NCBI GenBank assembly: GCA_016710015.1
Contig: JADJLR010000001.1
Coordinates: forward strand, 744,001 to 808,000
DNA: 64,000 nucleotides
Reading direction: 5' to 3'
Source of the DNA: Flavobacteriales bacterium
GTDB lineage: Bacteria > Bacteroidota > Bacteroidia > Flavobacteriales_F > PHOS-HE28
Positions 24,047 to 32,174 of the stretch are shown here, one piece after another. The notes under the pieces were generated by a model that saw nothing but the letters and a program-made list of their open reading frames with translations, ran no database searches and was not told the origin of the DNA. A program made the translations under genes and the position numbers. Each line of letters begins with the position of its first letter. Position 1 is the first letter of the stretch.

Positions 24047-24771
24047 GATATCGGTTTGCGCATCCACAATACGAATCTCTGGGACCGGAGTGGGTCGAAG
24101 GGCAGCAACGCAGGTCCATCGGTCCTGTCATCGATGGTGAACCCGGCATCGATGGCCATTTCTTCCAATTCAGTAGCTGAAAGGGCTTGAACGCGTTCTT
24201 CGAAAAGGTGGTCCTCCCCTTGGTCCGAAACCTTGATCCGTTTCACGAAAACGCCGTCCTCGTAGGTCCGAGCGAGGTTGAACTGGACACCCTTCTTGGA
24301 TAAGGTCTCGGTCGCTACCAGTTCACGGCGCGTCAGTTCAGAATTCATGAAATCCAAGATGAACCTTCCGCCTGGTTTCAACGCGGCATGGGCAGCGCGG
24401 AACACGGCCCGGTCATCCTCCAGCCCATCGAAGTAGCCCAAGCTGGTGAACAAGCAACAGACCCCATCGAACACGCCGTGCGCATATGGTTCCCTCATAT
24501 CATGCACACGGAACTCGACCTCGGGGACGAGCGCACGTGCCTCAGCGATGCTCGCACCGGAAATGTCGATCCCTGTCACATCGAGTCCTGCTAGTGCGAA
24601 GAATCGGGCATGCCTTCCACGGCCACAGGCCAGATCGAGGACCTTGCTCCCCTTCGGGAGCTCCCACCGATCCACAATGGCCTCGACCCAGGTCTGTGCA
24701 TCATCTGCGTCCCTGTGGCCGTACAGAAGCGCGTAGTAGCGGGTACCGAACCAATGCTTGAACCAACCCAT
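24043..24771 (-). CDS. Class I SAM-dependent methyltransferase
   Basis: This 242-residue protein starts at ATG 24771 (MGWFKHWFGTRYYALLYGHR). Motif I VLDLACGRGRHARFFALAG, post-I DVTGIDISGASI and motif II-like FDGVCCLFTSLGYFDG are clear; GGRFILDFMNSE is motif III. The opening WFGTRYYALLYGHRD is characteristic of a Bacteroidota methyltransferase group of unknown substrate. It is cytosolic. Its stop overlaps the ZIP transporter start, so the two are probably co-translated. Confidence 0.88.
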   Translation of the reverse strand: MGWFKHWFGTRYYALLYGHRDADDAQTWVEAIVDRWELPKGSKVLDLACGRGRHARFFALAGLDVTGIDISGASIAEARALVPEVEFRVHDMREPYAHGVFDGVCCLFTSLGYFDGLEDDRAVFRAAHAALKPGGRFILDFMNSELTRRELVATETLSKKGVQFNLARTYEDGVFVKRIKVSDQGEDHLFEERVQALSATELEEMAIDAGFTIDDRTDGPALLPFDPLRSQRFVLWMRKPIS

Positions 24772-24916
24772 GGGATGCGAACTGTCGAGCCGCGAAAGTA
24801 CCCGCCTGCGGTCGGGTTGACAATTCGGTGGATAACTAGCGGACGACCGGAAGTCGCTATCGGGAACAGTTCGTGTTCTTTGCAACTAGGAGACCGACCC
24901 CATTGCAGGTCTGCCG

Positions 24917-25474
24917 ATGATCGAACGGATACATGACCTCTACGACGAGTTGGAGCGCCAACGCGTGATGTTGTCCTTCAAGGGTGCCTTGTCCCCCGAC
25001 CTGATCACCGCACTCTTGGGTGCTGTGGAAAGGAAGATGGAGGGATTGGAGAGCGACCCACGGACCCGCAAACGAGTGTTCAATGTGGTCATGGAGTGCC
25101 TGCAGAACCTGTACCACCACAATACGAAGCTGCGCGAGGACCAAGAACGTCCGGATGCTGCTCCGGAACCTCAAGGAGTTGTCATGATCGCCCACATGGA
25201 CCGTGGCTATTCGGTCCTCACGGGCAATTTCATGGCCGGGATCGAAGTGGAACAATTGAAGAACCACTTGGACCGGATCAACGGCTTACCAGCTGACGCC
25301 CTTCGTGAATTCTACCGTGAAACACTCGCGGATGGGAAGTTCGGGCGAAACGGAGGAGGCGGGTTGGGAATGATCGACATTGCCCGCAAGAGCGGCGGTA
25401 AATTGGAATATGGCTTCGTGCCATACGACAAGGACAGCGCCTTTTTCAGTCTGAACGTGAACGTGACCACCTAG
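24917..25474 (+). CDS. SiaB-like kinase (DUF6272)
   Basis: This 185-residue protein starts at ATG 24917 (MIERIHDLYDELERQRVMLS). It has the histidine-kinase-like fold of SiaB/DUF6272 proteins: an N-box-like helix RVFNVVMECLQNLYHHN with Glu and Asn, and a glycine-rich end FGRNGGGGLGMIDIARKSGG. In Pseudomonas, SiaB phosphorylates SiaC to switch a diguanylate cyclase. The SiaC-like gene follows after 12 bp, so the same phospho-switch is inferred here. Confidence 0.85.
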   Translation: MIERIHDLYDELERQRVMLSFKGALSPDLITALLGAVERKMEGLESDPRTRKRVFNVVMECLQNLYHHNTKLREDQERPDAAPEPQGVVMIAHMDRGYSVLTGNFMAGIEVEQLKNHLDRINGLPADALREFYRETLADGKFGRNGGGGLGMIDIARKSGGKLEYGFVPYDKDSAFFSLNVNVTT

Positions 25475-25486
25475 AACGCATTACCC

Positions 25487-25879
25487 ATGGAATCGCTGCA
25501 ATTGGAAGGCAACCCAAAGACCCCGACGGTGAATTTCGACCCGGAGACCGGCCTGTTCGAACTGAAGGGACGATCCATACCGGAGAATTCGATCGATTTC
25601 TACAAACCATTGATCGACTGGTTGGATCGTTATGGTCGATCACCGAAGGCAAAAACAGCCTTGCACGTTCAATTGGAGTACTTCAATACCAGTTCATCCA
25701 AGTGCATCCTGGACCTGTTCAAGAAATTGGAGGGGATCCGAGCCACGGGGAATGAAGTGACCGTTCTCTGGCATTATGAAGCCGATGATGAGGACATGCT
25801 CGAAGCCGGGGAAGATTATGCCGGCATCATCAACATCCCTTTCAAAATGATCCAGATCGAAGAGGTGGACGGGAATTGA
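25487..25879 (+). CDS. SiaC-like phospho-switch protein (DUF1987)
   Basis: This 130-residue protein starts at ATG 25487. Family blocks are TPTVNFDPETGLFELKGRSI, the PENSIDFYKPLIDWLDRY helix and the phosphoacceptor loop YFNTSSSKCILDLFKKLE. The candidate phosphothreonine is T68, the same residue number I recall for Pseudomonas SiaC. It is small, acidic and cytosolic. No SiaA-type phosphatase or GGDEF SiaD gene lies next to the pair, so the output partner is unknown. Confidence 0.87.
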   Translation: MESLQLEGNPKTPTVNFDPETGLFELKGRSIPENSIDFYKPLIDWLDRYGRSPKAKTALHVQLEYFNTSSSKCILDLFKKLEGIRATGNEVTVLWHYEADDEDMLEAGEDYAGIINIPFKMIQIEEVDGN

Positions 25880-25898
25880 CGGAACCAGAGTAACAGGG

Positions 25899-25926
25899 AA
25901 GCCCTAGCGCTGGCCGGGGCTTTTTC
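25899..25926 (+). terminator. Rho-independent terminator after the siaBC-like pair
   Basis: AAGCCC and GGGGCTTTTTC form a hairpin with an internal GCGCTGGCC loop, followed by five Ts at 25921-25925. It lies 20 bp past the SiaC-like gene stop and directly before the end of the converging ABC gene. Confidence 0.75.
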
Positions 25927-25928
25927 GT

Positions 25929-28900
25929 TCACTGGAGTTTCCGTGATGGGATCAGCTTCAGCAGACGCGGAAAGAGTTCACCGTAGAGTGTGGCCACCAA
26001 AAGCAGCGCCATACCCCACAGTACGAGAACATTGGCGAAAAGTGTAGGCACGCGGAGCCCGGCGATCCATTTCGTAGGGGCGTAGAATTGGGCACCGAAG
26101 AATCCACTGTGCACCGGTTCCAGATAGATCGGATCGCTTTTCTGGATCAGTTCCCCACGATCGGCAACGATCACGTTCACATCATTCTTATTCGTGACCA
26201 CGTCGGCAAGGCTCTCGTTTCGGTACGAATCCAGTAGTTCGAAATAGGTGGTTCGCAGTTCGGGCGTGGCGGTCATGGCCGCGATCCGTTGCTCTTTCTC
26301 CGCCTCTGCGGCCTTGTATACGCTTCGGTAGTGCTGGGTCAGGACCTGCAAGCTCGCTTCCACGTCATCCAAGACCTCGGCGGAAACCGCACCTGCCGTC
26401 AATTCCTCGATCCGCTCGAAACGGTACCCATTGATCTGCTCCGATGCTTTCTGAAGTTCGGTCCGGATCACCCCTACTTCGTACGCGACATCAACGTTCT
26501 CGGTATGGCCTTTCAGTGCGCGTCGTACGCTGCCGATACTATTCTCCAACTCGCGCACCCACAGGTCCTTCTTCCAATTGGCGGATTTCATCCGTTGGTC
26601 CAACGCATAGAAGCCGGACTCGTACGCATTGCCCATGAATTGTGTCACGGCCAAACCTTCATACGCCCAACGGGAGGCCATCACATTTCCGAGGAGGGGA
26701 ACACTTCGCTCGGATGCGAACCAAGGGTGCAGTTTATCGAACTTGACGATGATGCCGCTGAACAGCAATTGGGGAATGATCAATACCGGGATCATGATGT
26801 AGATGACCTTGGCGCTATTGAAGCTCGCACTGACGTTGAGGCCCAGCACGTTGGCGAAACAGGAGGTGCTGAATAGTAACAACCAATGTTGCGCGTGCAT
26901 CCCTTGGATCCCCAGTACGGCATGGCCCACGGCAACGAACAAGAACGTTTGCAGGGCACTGATCAAAAAGAGGATCCCGATCTTACTGAGCAAATAGCTC
27001 AGCCAACTCAAGTCCAGGAATTTCTCGCGTTGCAGGATCTTCCGGTCTCGGATGATCTCCTCCGCACTAACGGTCAGACCAAGGAAGAGTGCAACGATCA
27101 CCGCAATGAAGAGGTATTGCGGAATGTTGTCGTTCTGGCGGAACACATATTGCCCGACAGTGCCGTGGCCCGTCCGGTAGAACTTCAAGAAGAACGCCAT
27201 GAGGAAGGCCAATGCCGGGGCCTCTACCAAATTGATGAGCACGTATTGGCGGTTGGCCAACTTGCTCAAGAGGTCCCGTTGGAAATAGACCTTGAGCTGG
27301 CGGATCCTATCGGGAACGGCGAACGTGCTCTTTGGGATGGATCGCTCTTCGGGAACTTGTGCCACACGGCCATCCATCTGGGCCCGGAACACTTCGTTCC
27401 ACGCCTCCGGACTGATCCGGCGCTGGTCCGTTTCGTTGCCATACTCGTCCACAAGCTTGGCCTCTAGGATATTGAAGATCTGCTCCGGGTTCACGTTCCC
27501 ACACGCATTGCACTGGCCCACTTCACTATTCACCTGTCCGGTCACGCGTTTGAAATAGACCACCGCATCCACCGGATCGCCGTAGTACACCGGGTGCCCT
27601 TCTTGGTCCATGAGCAACAACCGATCGAATAACTTGAAAATATCCGATGAAGGTTGGTGGATCACCACAAAGACGAGCCGACCTTTCAATGCGAGTTCCT
27701 TCAGCAGGTCCATGATGTTCTCCGAATCGCGAGAACTGAGGCCGCTGGTGGGTTCATCAACGAATAGTACGCTCGGTTCGCGGATCAATTCCAGGGCGAT
27801 ATTCAAGCGCTTCCGTTGACCACCGCTGATGGTCTTCTCCAAGGGGCTTCCCACCTTGAGGTCTCTGGTCTCGTATAGGCCAAGGGTCTGCAACATGCGC
27901 AGAACGCGTTCGCCCACTTGCGCATCATTCTGGTTGCCGAAACAGAGCTTGGCGTTGAAGAACAGATTCTGATAGACGGTAAGTTCCTCGATCAGCAGAT
28001 CATCTTGGCTGACGTGCCCGATCACACCACGGATCCGGTCGCGTTCGGTGTGTACATCGACCCCATTGATGGTCACATGGCCACGACTCGGCTTGAGGTT
28101 GCCATTGAGGATATTCAGAAGTGTACTCTTCCCACTTCCACTGCCCCCCATGATCCCGATCAACTTTCCGCCGGTCTCTGCGAGTTTCAGTTCATGCAGG
28201 CCCAAGCGACCATTCGGGAACGCGTACTCGATCGCATCTGCCTTGAACACGATGCGGGACCGCTCGCCTTTGGTCATGAAGGCGGAGAGGATGTCGCTAT
28301 AGTAGATCGGTGCCCCTTCGGGCGGGCGAACGCTGGAACCGTTGCTCAACACATAGTGGCTATCGCTCGCCATGCGCTGGCCGTTCAAGAGCACTTCGCC
28401 TTGGCCGGTGTACCGCATCACATACAAATTCACACTGGGAACGTGCAATACACGCAATTCACCATCCAATCCGTGGGCATGGATGTGCCGAGAATTGGCC
28501 ATGGTGTTCGACATGGCAGCGTCGATGTACAAGAGGTGCGCTGCATCCGGTCGCTCGTTCTGTTCACCATCCACGAAGCGGCGGCAATGGGCGAAATCCT
28601 CATGCCCGATGTTGAAGGTCTCGGCAACGGTAGCCACGAACTCCGCCTCCTGATCACTCACCTCCTCGTTCGCACGGATGAATTCCAAGAGGTGTACCAG
28701 CACCACGAACTTTTGATGTTGGTTGAGTTCCTCATTCACTTGGGTGCAGATCTTGAGGATCTTCACGGAGTTGAGCGATGTGCGCTTACGGCCGCTTCGA
28801 CTTTGACCACCGCTGGCATGGAAGGCTTGTACGAACGCTTGGTAGCGCGCCATGTGGGAGGCGGCCATTTCCGAACTGAACTGTTTGCGCAGGAAGCGTT

Positions 28901-29003
28901 CCAGGATCGCCGCATTCTCCGGACGCGCGCCATCGGCCACGGCATCGCCCTTGGCAATGATGGCGAACAGTTGCAATAAGGCTTTGAGTATCTTCTCGCT
29001 CAT
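25929..29003 (-). CDS. ABCG-like ABC transporter with TerB-like and FHA-like N-terminal region
   Basis: This 1,024-residue protein starts at ATG 29003 (MSEKILKALLQLFAIIAKGD). Residues 1-150 are a helical TerB-like domain. Residues about 165-245 are strand-rich with VNLYVMRYTGQGEVLLNGQR, which is FHA-like. The ATPase domain follows: Walker A GGSGSGKST near 286-294, Q-loop HVSQDDLLIEELTV, signature SGGQRKR, Walker B VLFVDEPTSGLSSRD and switch His VIHQPSSD. The C-terminal half is an ABC2-type membrane domain with about six helices and a soluble insert of about 200 residues rich in helices before the last helix. The layout matches half-size ABCG-like exporters of Bacteroidota. The substrate is unknown. 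Confidence 0.88.
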   Translation of the reverse strand: MSEKILKALLQLFAIIAKGDAVADGARPENAAILERFLRKQFSSEMAASHMARYQAFVQAFHASGGQSRSGRKRTSLNSVKILKICTQVNEELNQHQKFVVLVHLLEFIRANEEVSDQEAEFVATVAETFNIGHEDFAHCRRFVDGEQNERPDAAHLLYIDAAMSNTMANSRHIHAHGLDGELRVLHVPSVNLYVMRYTGQGEVLLNGQRMASDSHYVLSNGSSVRPPEGAPIYYSDILSAFMTKGERSRIVFKADAIEYAFPNGRLGLHELKLAETGGKLIGIMGGSGSGKSTLLNILNGNLKPSRGHVTINGVDVHTERDRIRGVIGHVSQDDLLIEELTVYQNLFFNAKLCFGNQNDAQVGERVLRMLQTLGLYETRDLKVGSPLEKTISGGQRKRLNIALELIREPSVLFVDEPTSGLSSRDSENIMDLLKELALKGRLVFVVIHQPSSDIFKLFDRLLLMDQEGHPVYYGDPVDAVVYFKRVTGQVNSEVGQCNACGNVNPEQIFNILEAKLVDEYGNETDQRRISPEAWNEVFRAQMDGRVAQVPEERSIPKSTFAVPDRIRQLKVYFQRDLLSKLANRQYVLINLVEAPALAFLMAFFLKFYRTGHGTVGQYVFRQNDNIPQYLFIAVIVALFLGLTVSAEEIIRDRKILQREKFLDLSWLSYLLSKIGILFLISALQTFLFVAVGHAVLGIQGMHAQHWLLLFSTSCFANVLGLNVSASFNSAKVIYIMIPVLIIPQLLFSGIIVKFDKLHPWFASERSVPLLGNVMASRWAYEGLAVTQFMGNAYESGFYALDQRMKSANWKKDLWVRELENSIGSVRRALKGHTENVDVAYEVGVIRTELQKASEQINGYRFERIEELTAGAVSAEVLDDVEASLQVLTQHYRSVYKAAEAEKEQRIAAMTATPELRTTYFELLDSYRNESLADVVTNKNDVNVIVADRGELIQKSDPIYLEPVHSGFFGAQFYAPTKWIAGLRVPTLFANVLVLWGMALLLVATLYGELFPRLLKLIPSRKLQ

Positions 29004-29038
29004 TCGATCCCCCGGTGCTCGACCTTGGGTACACCCCA

Positions 29039-29072
29039 AAAAAGAGCGCCCCTCTTTACGTAAGGGACGCCC
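29039..29072 (-). terminator. Rho-independent terminator
   Basis: On the minus strand GCGTCCCTT pairs with AGAGGGGCGC around ACGTAA and is followed by six Ts (29044-29039). It lies about 20 bp past the stop of the gene at 29093-29506, ending that two-gene unit before the ABC transporter gene. Confidence 0.8.
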
Positions 29073-29092
29073 GAAGGTTGCGAACGAGAAGT

Positions 29093-29506
29093 CTACTTCT
29101 TGAAGCCGATCAGCATAACGGCACAGCCGCTACCGGCCTTGGAAGGATCAAGCGACGCTTCCATTTTCACATCAATGGTGTTGGTCACGGCCAGATCCCA
29201 ATAAGGCGCATTGCCCTGATCCTTGTTGGTGAATAACACATTGCCATCCTTGTCCACAACGGAGAAGAGCAACAAGCCATCGGAATCGCCGCTGCACGCT
29301 GCCACACGGTACGTGGTTCCGCCGAACAAGGTCAAGTTGAATTCTGCCAGTTCATCGCCTTGCAACAAGGCACGGTAGAACTGACCGTCCGGGATGTATT
29401 GCGCTGCGATGTGCTTTTCGCACCGCTCGGCAATGGTACCGCACATGTCTTGGGCCTGCGCACCGAAACCGGCGGCCAAAGTGATCAGAAGTAAGGTCCT
29501 ACGCAT
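29093..29506 (-). CDS. Secreted hypothetical protein
   Basis: This 137-residue protein starts at ATG 29506 with a signal peptide (MRRTLLLITLAAGFGAQAQD). The mature part contains CGTIAERCEKHIAAQYIPDG and the strand-rich GGTTYRVAACSGDSDGLLLF, SVVDKDGNVLFTNKDQG and GSGCAVMLIGFKK. The pattern of an N-terminal amphipathic helix and a small beta sandwich resembles other short Bacteroidota exported proteins. I can assign no function. It starts 3 bp after the lipoprotein gene and is co-transcribed with it. Confidence 0.8.
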   Translation of the reverse strand: MRRTLLLITLAAGFGAQAQDMCGTIAERCEKHIAAQYIPDGQFYRALLQGDELAEFNLTLFGGTTYRVAACSGDSDGLLLFSVVDKDGNVLFTNKDQGNAPYWDLAVTNTIDVKMEASLDPSKAGSGCAVMLIGFKK

Positions 29507-29509
29507 GGG

Positions 29510-30412
29510 TCAGGCGAGCATCATGTTGCGAATGGCCGTCACCTTGGCCAAGATGGCCCCGAGCTTATCGGCCGGAATGGAGACGGTACTGGTACTGTTG
29601 ATGAAAGTGGTCTTGGTGGCCACGTCGGTCACGGGAGCTTGAAAGGCGTATGTGGCCGTTACACCACTGAAGAGCAACTGCAACTCCTTCATGGCGGCCA
29701 CCACACCGGTAGCAGCTTGCTCCTTGTCGCTGGTCTCCAACAATTCGACCAAGGCATTCAAGGCATTCTTCTGCTCGCCGATCCGATCCATAAGGGTCTG
29801 ATCCTTTGTGGCTGCCGGATCACTGATGGTCAAATACAAGGATTCGATCCAGCCACCAGCCAATACCAAGGCACTGACATCGTCACGCTGGTTGTTCTTC
29901 AGGTACTGGTCTGCCGCCCTGAATGCCGTTCCACTGAACTGTAGTAGACTATCCTCACTTCCGAGGTTGGATTTGAACCGATCCAACAGCGCACGATCGA
30001 AGGAATTGCTCAACTCCAATTTGTTGCCCAGCTTCTCGATCGCCTGCATGGTGGCCATGGCACGCTGACCGTCCTTATGAACGGTGACGTACGCGAGGTC
30101 CGCGCCGTAGATCCCAAGGATAGCGCTTTGGGACACCTTACCAACGACCGACCCACCCTTGTCCAAGGGCGCGGTCAGATCCTTCTGGTACTTGAGGCCC
30201 GCTTTGCGCATGGGCAAGGCGGGCTGGACCGGCGATGGAGTACTGAAGATCTTGCCTCCCACATTGAGCAATTCGGTCGCCTTGGGTGTGGTGTCCACCG
30301 CTAAGGTGTCCGCATGGCTGTCCGTGGAAGAGGATCCCGACCCGCCACAAGCGACAAGTAAGGCGCTCGCAGCAAGACCCAGGACTAATTTCGTTGTGAT
30401 AGGCGCGGTCAT
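29510..30412 (-). CDS. Lipoprotein, unknown function
   Basis: This 300-residue protein starts at ATG 30412 (MTAPITTKLVLGLAASALLV) and has the lipobox LVAC at residues 19-22, followed by a Gly/Ser/Asp linker that suggests surface or periplasmic lipoprotein sorting. The rest is mostly alpha-helical with conserved-looking blocks QSAILGIYGADLAYVTVHKD, ALVLAGGWIESLYLTI and DRIGEQKNALNALVELLETS. The ILGIYGADLAY and GWIESLYL segments resemble a family of helical Bacteroidota lipoproteins without known role. It forms an operon with the small secreted protein 3 bp downstream. Confidence 0.82.
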   Translation of the reverse strand: MTAPITTKLVLGLAASALLVACGGSGSSSTDSHADTLAVDTTPKATELLNVGGKIFSTPSPVQPALPMRKAGLKYQKDLTAPLDKGGSVVGKVSQSAILGIYGADLAYVTVHKDGQRAMATMQAIEKLGNKLELSNSFDRALLDRFKSNLGSEDSLLQFSGTAFRAADQYLKNNQRDDVSALVLAGGWIESLYLTISDPAATKDQTLMDRIGEQKNALNALVELLETSDKEQAATGVVAAMKELQLLFSGVTATYAFQAPVTDVATKTTFINSTSTVSIPADKLGAILAKVTAIRNMMLA

Positions 30413-30516
30413 AATGGCGCAAAAGGTGTTCGTTATCCGGGTGTCGAAGGTAGGGGCATGGTCGGGGCGGCTTTCCCAGAGAGCGGTGCAGTTTTCAACA
30501 ACCGAACTGGAAAGTA

Positions 30517-31815
30517 CTACCAACGCACTATCCGTGCACCTTTCAGGGCATACCACAGAATGAAAAGATAGCACGGCACCATGATCCAATACGCCTGTTG
30601 ATAGCCGACGGAACTCTCTGCCAGCATACCATACAATTTGGGCAGCACCGCACCGCCGACTATGGCCATGACCAACATGGCACTGGCGATCCGGGTATGC
30701 TTGCCCAGCCCGTGGATCGCCAAGGGCCAGATCGCAGGCCACACCAGTGCATTGGCCAAGCCCAAAAGAGCGATAAGGACCACCGTAAGCGGCACGGTCA
30801 AAGCGATCACCTGTAGCTCCACCAGATCGACGAATGGAATACGGGCCGAAAGTCCGGCAGGGATGAATATGGCCGCGATGGTGATGATCACACCCACCAC
30901 GGCAGAGATCGCCAATGCCTTGGATTGTGATATGAAGCGCGGAATGGTGAGATTCCCGATGAGGTAACCAATTACCATCGCGATCAGGGTCAATGCGGTA
31001 AAGTACTTCGCATTGGAAAGTGGAACACCCAACGATTCACCGTAGAGGCCGATCGTGTCCCCCGCCATGACCTCCACCCCGACATAGAGGAAAAGGGCGA
31101 TCACCCCGAACACCAACCGCGGATACGCCAGAACGCTCCCCTCCGTTCCTTCCTCCTTCTCCAATTCGAGTTCGGGCAGCGGTGAAAAACGCACCAGGAG
31201 GGCCAAGGCCAGCAGAACGGTCGCCATGAAGGCGTACGGGACCACCACACGGCCAGCCAACTCGTTCAAGAGGCCGGTCCGCGCGGACGCATCGAATGTG
31301 GCCAATTGGGTCGTCAGTTGGTCCGCATCGGCCAGGATCACGCTGGAAAGTATGATGGGGGCAAGCACGCCAGCGACTTTGTTGCAGATCCCCATGATGC
31401 TGATCCGCGCGGCAGCACTTTCGATCGGTCCCACCACCGTCACATAGGGGTTGATCGCCGTTTGCAGCAAGGCCAATCCGGTCCCGATGATGAACAAGCC
31501 AGCTAGGAACATGGCATAGGAGCGGGCACCGGCCGCTGGGATGAACAACACTGCACCCACGGCCATCACCAGTAGACCGATCATCATGCCCCTCTTGAGG
31601 CCCGTACGTTCAAGGATGTAGGCCGACGGTAGCGAAAGGAAGAAGTAGGAGATGTAGAATGCGAATGGGATCCATAAGGCCTGGCCCGTAGTAAGCTCGC
31701 AAGCGATCTTCAGGTACGGGATCAGCGTGCCATTCAGCCAGGTGACGAACCCGAACAAGAAGTAGAGGGCACCGAGTATGGCGATCGCAGATGCCGAGTG
31801 AGCGGAGCGGGACAT
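30517..31815 (-). CDS. FucP/GluP-type sugar MFS transporter
   Basis: This 432-residue protein starts at ATG 31815 (MSRSAHSASAIAILGALYFL). Hallmarks of the fucose/glucose/galactose:H+ symporter group are FLFGFVTWLNGTLIPYLKIA, FAFYISYFFLSLPSAYILER, TALLQTAINPYVTVVGP-like and SIMGICNKVAGVLAPIIL. Twelve transmembrane helices are expected. The actual sugar (glucose, galactose, fucose or N-acetylglucosamine) cannot be told from sequence, and no catabolic genes flank it. Confidence 0.9.
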   Translation of the reverse strand: MSRSAHSASAIAILGALYFLFGFVTWLNGTLIPYLKIACELTTGQALWIPFAFYISYFFLSLPSAYILERTGLKRGMMIGLLVMAVGAVLFIPAAGARSYAMFLAGLFIIGTGLALLQTAINPYVTVVGPIESAAARISIMGICNKVAGVLAPIILSSVILADADQLTTQLATFDASARTGLLNELAGRVVVPYAFMATVLLALALLVRFSPLPELELEKEEGTEGSVLAYPRLVFGVIALFLYVGVEVMAGDTIGLYGESLGVPLSNAKYFTALTLIAMVIGYLIGNLTIPRFISQSKALAISAVVGVIITIAAIFIPAGLSARIPFVDLVELQVIALTVPLTVVLIALLGLANALVWPAIWPLAIHGLGKHTRIASAMLVMAIVGGAVLPKLYGMLAESSVGYQQAYWIMVPCYLFILWYALKGARIVRW

Positions 31816-31916
31816 GCGGTGAAAGTACCGGCGGCCTAAACGCCCCACCCATGGCATGACGACCCAACGTGAACAGTGGAATGTGGATGTCGATCAACCA
31901 GATCAGTCAGCCCGGA

Positions 31917-32093
31917 TCACCAATTCACCGATCGTTTGTAGTAACGTGGGAAGCGGATGGTCTTTCGCACCTCTTGGTAGTACTTGTTCCAAAGCGGTGT
32001 GGAAAGGTCGTACACATCTTTCTCCGTTTCCTTCTCGTGGATCAACCTGACCTTGGCCGTGGCATTGTCGTATCGTACCCGCTTGCGCTTCAT
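31917..32093 (-). CDS. Small basic protein divergent from priA
   Basis: This 58-residue protein starts at ATG 32093 (MKRKRVRYDNATAKVRLIHE) and ends KTIRFPRYYKRSVNW. It is strongly basic with an acidic centre (EKETEKDVYDLSTPLW). The frame is open further upstream, but that extension overlaps the priA 5' end and is not credible. It is a plausible small conserved gene in the divergent gap before priA. No family is recognised. Confidence 0.5.
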   Translation of the reverse strand: MKRKRVRYDNATAKVRLIHEKETEKDVYDLSTPLWNKYYQEVRKTIRFPRYYKRSVNW

Positions 32094-32174
32094 ATCAATA
32101 AGACAAGGTGAGTCCAGAAAATGTTGCCCACCGTTCCTCGTTCGGACCGTACCGGGCTTCGCGTCATTCGACCG

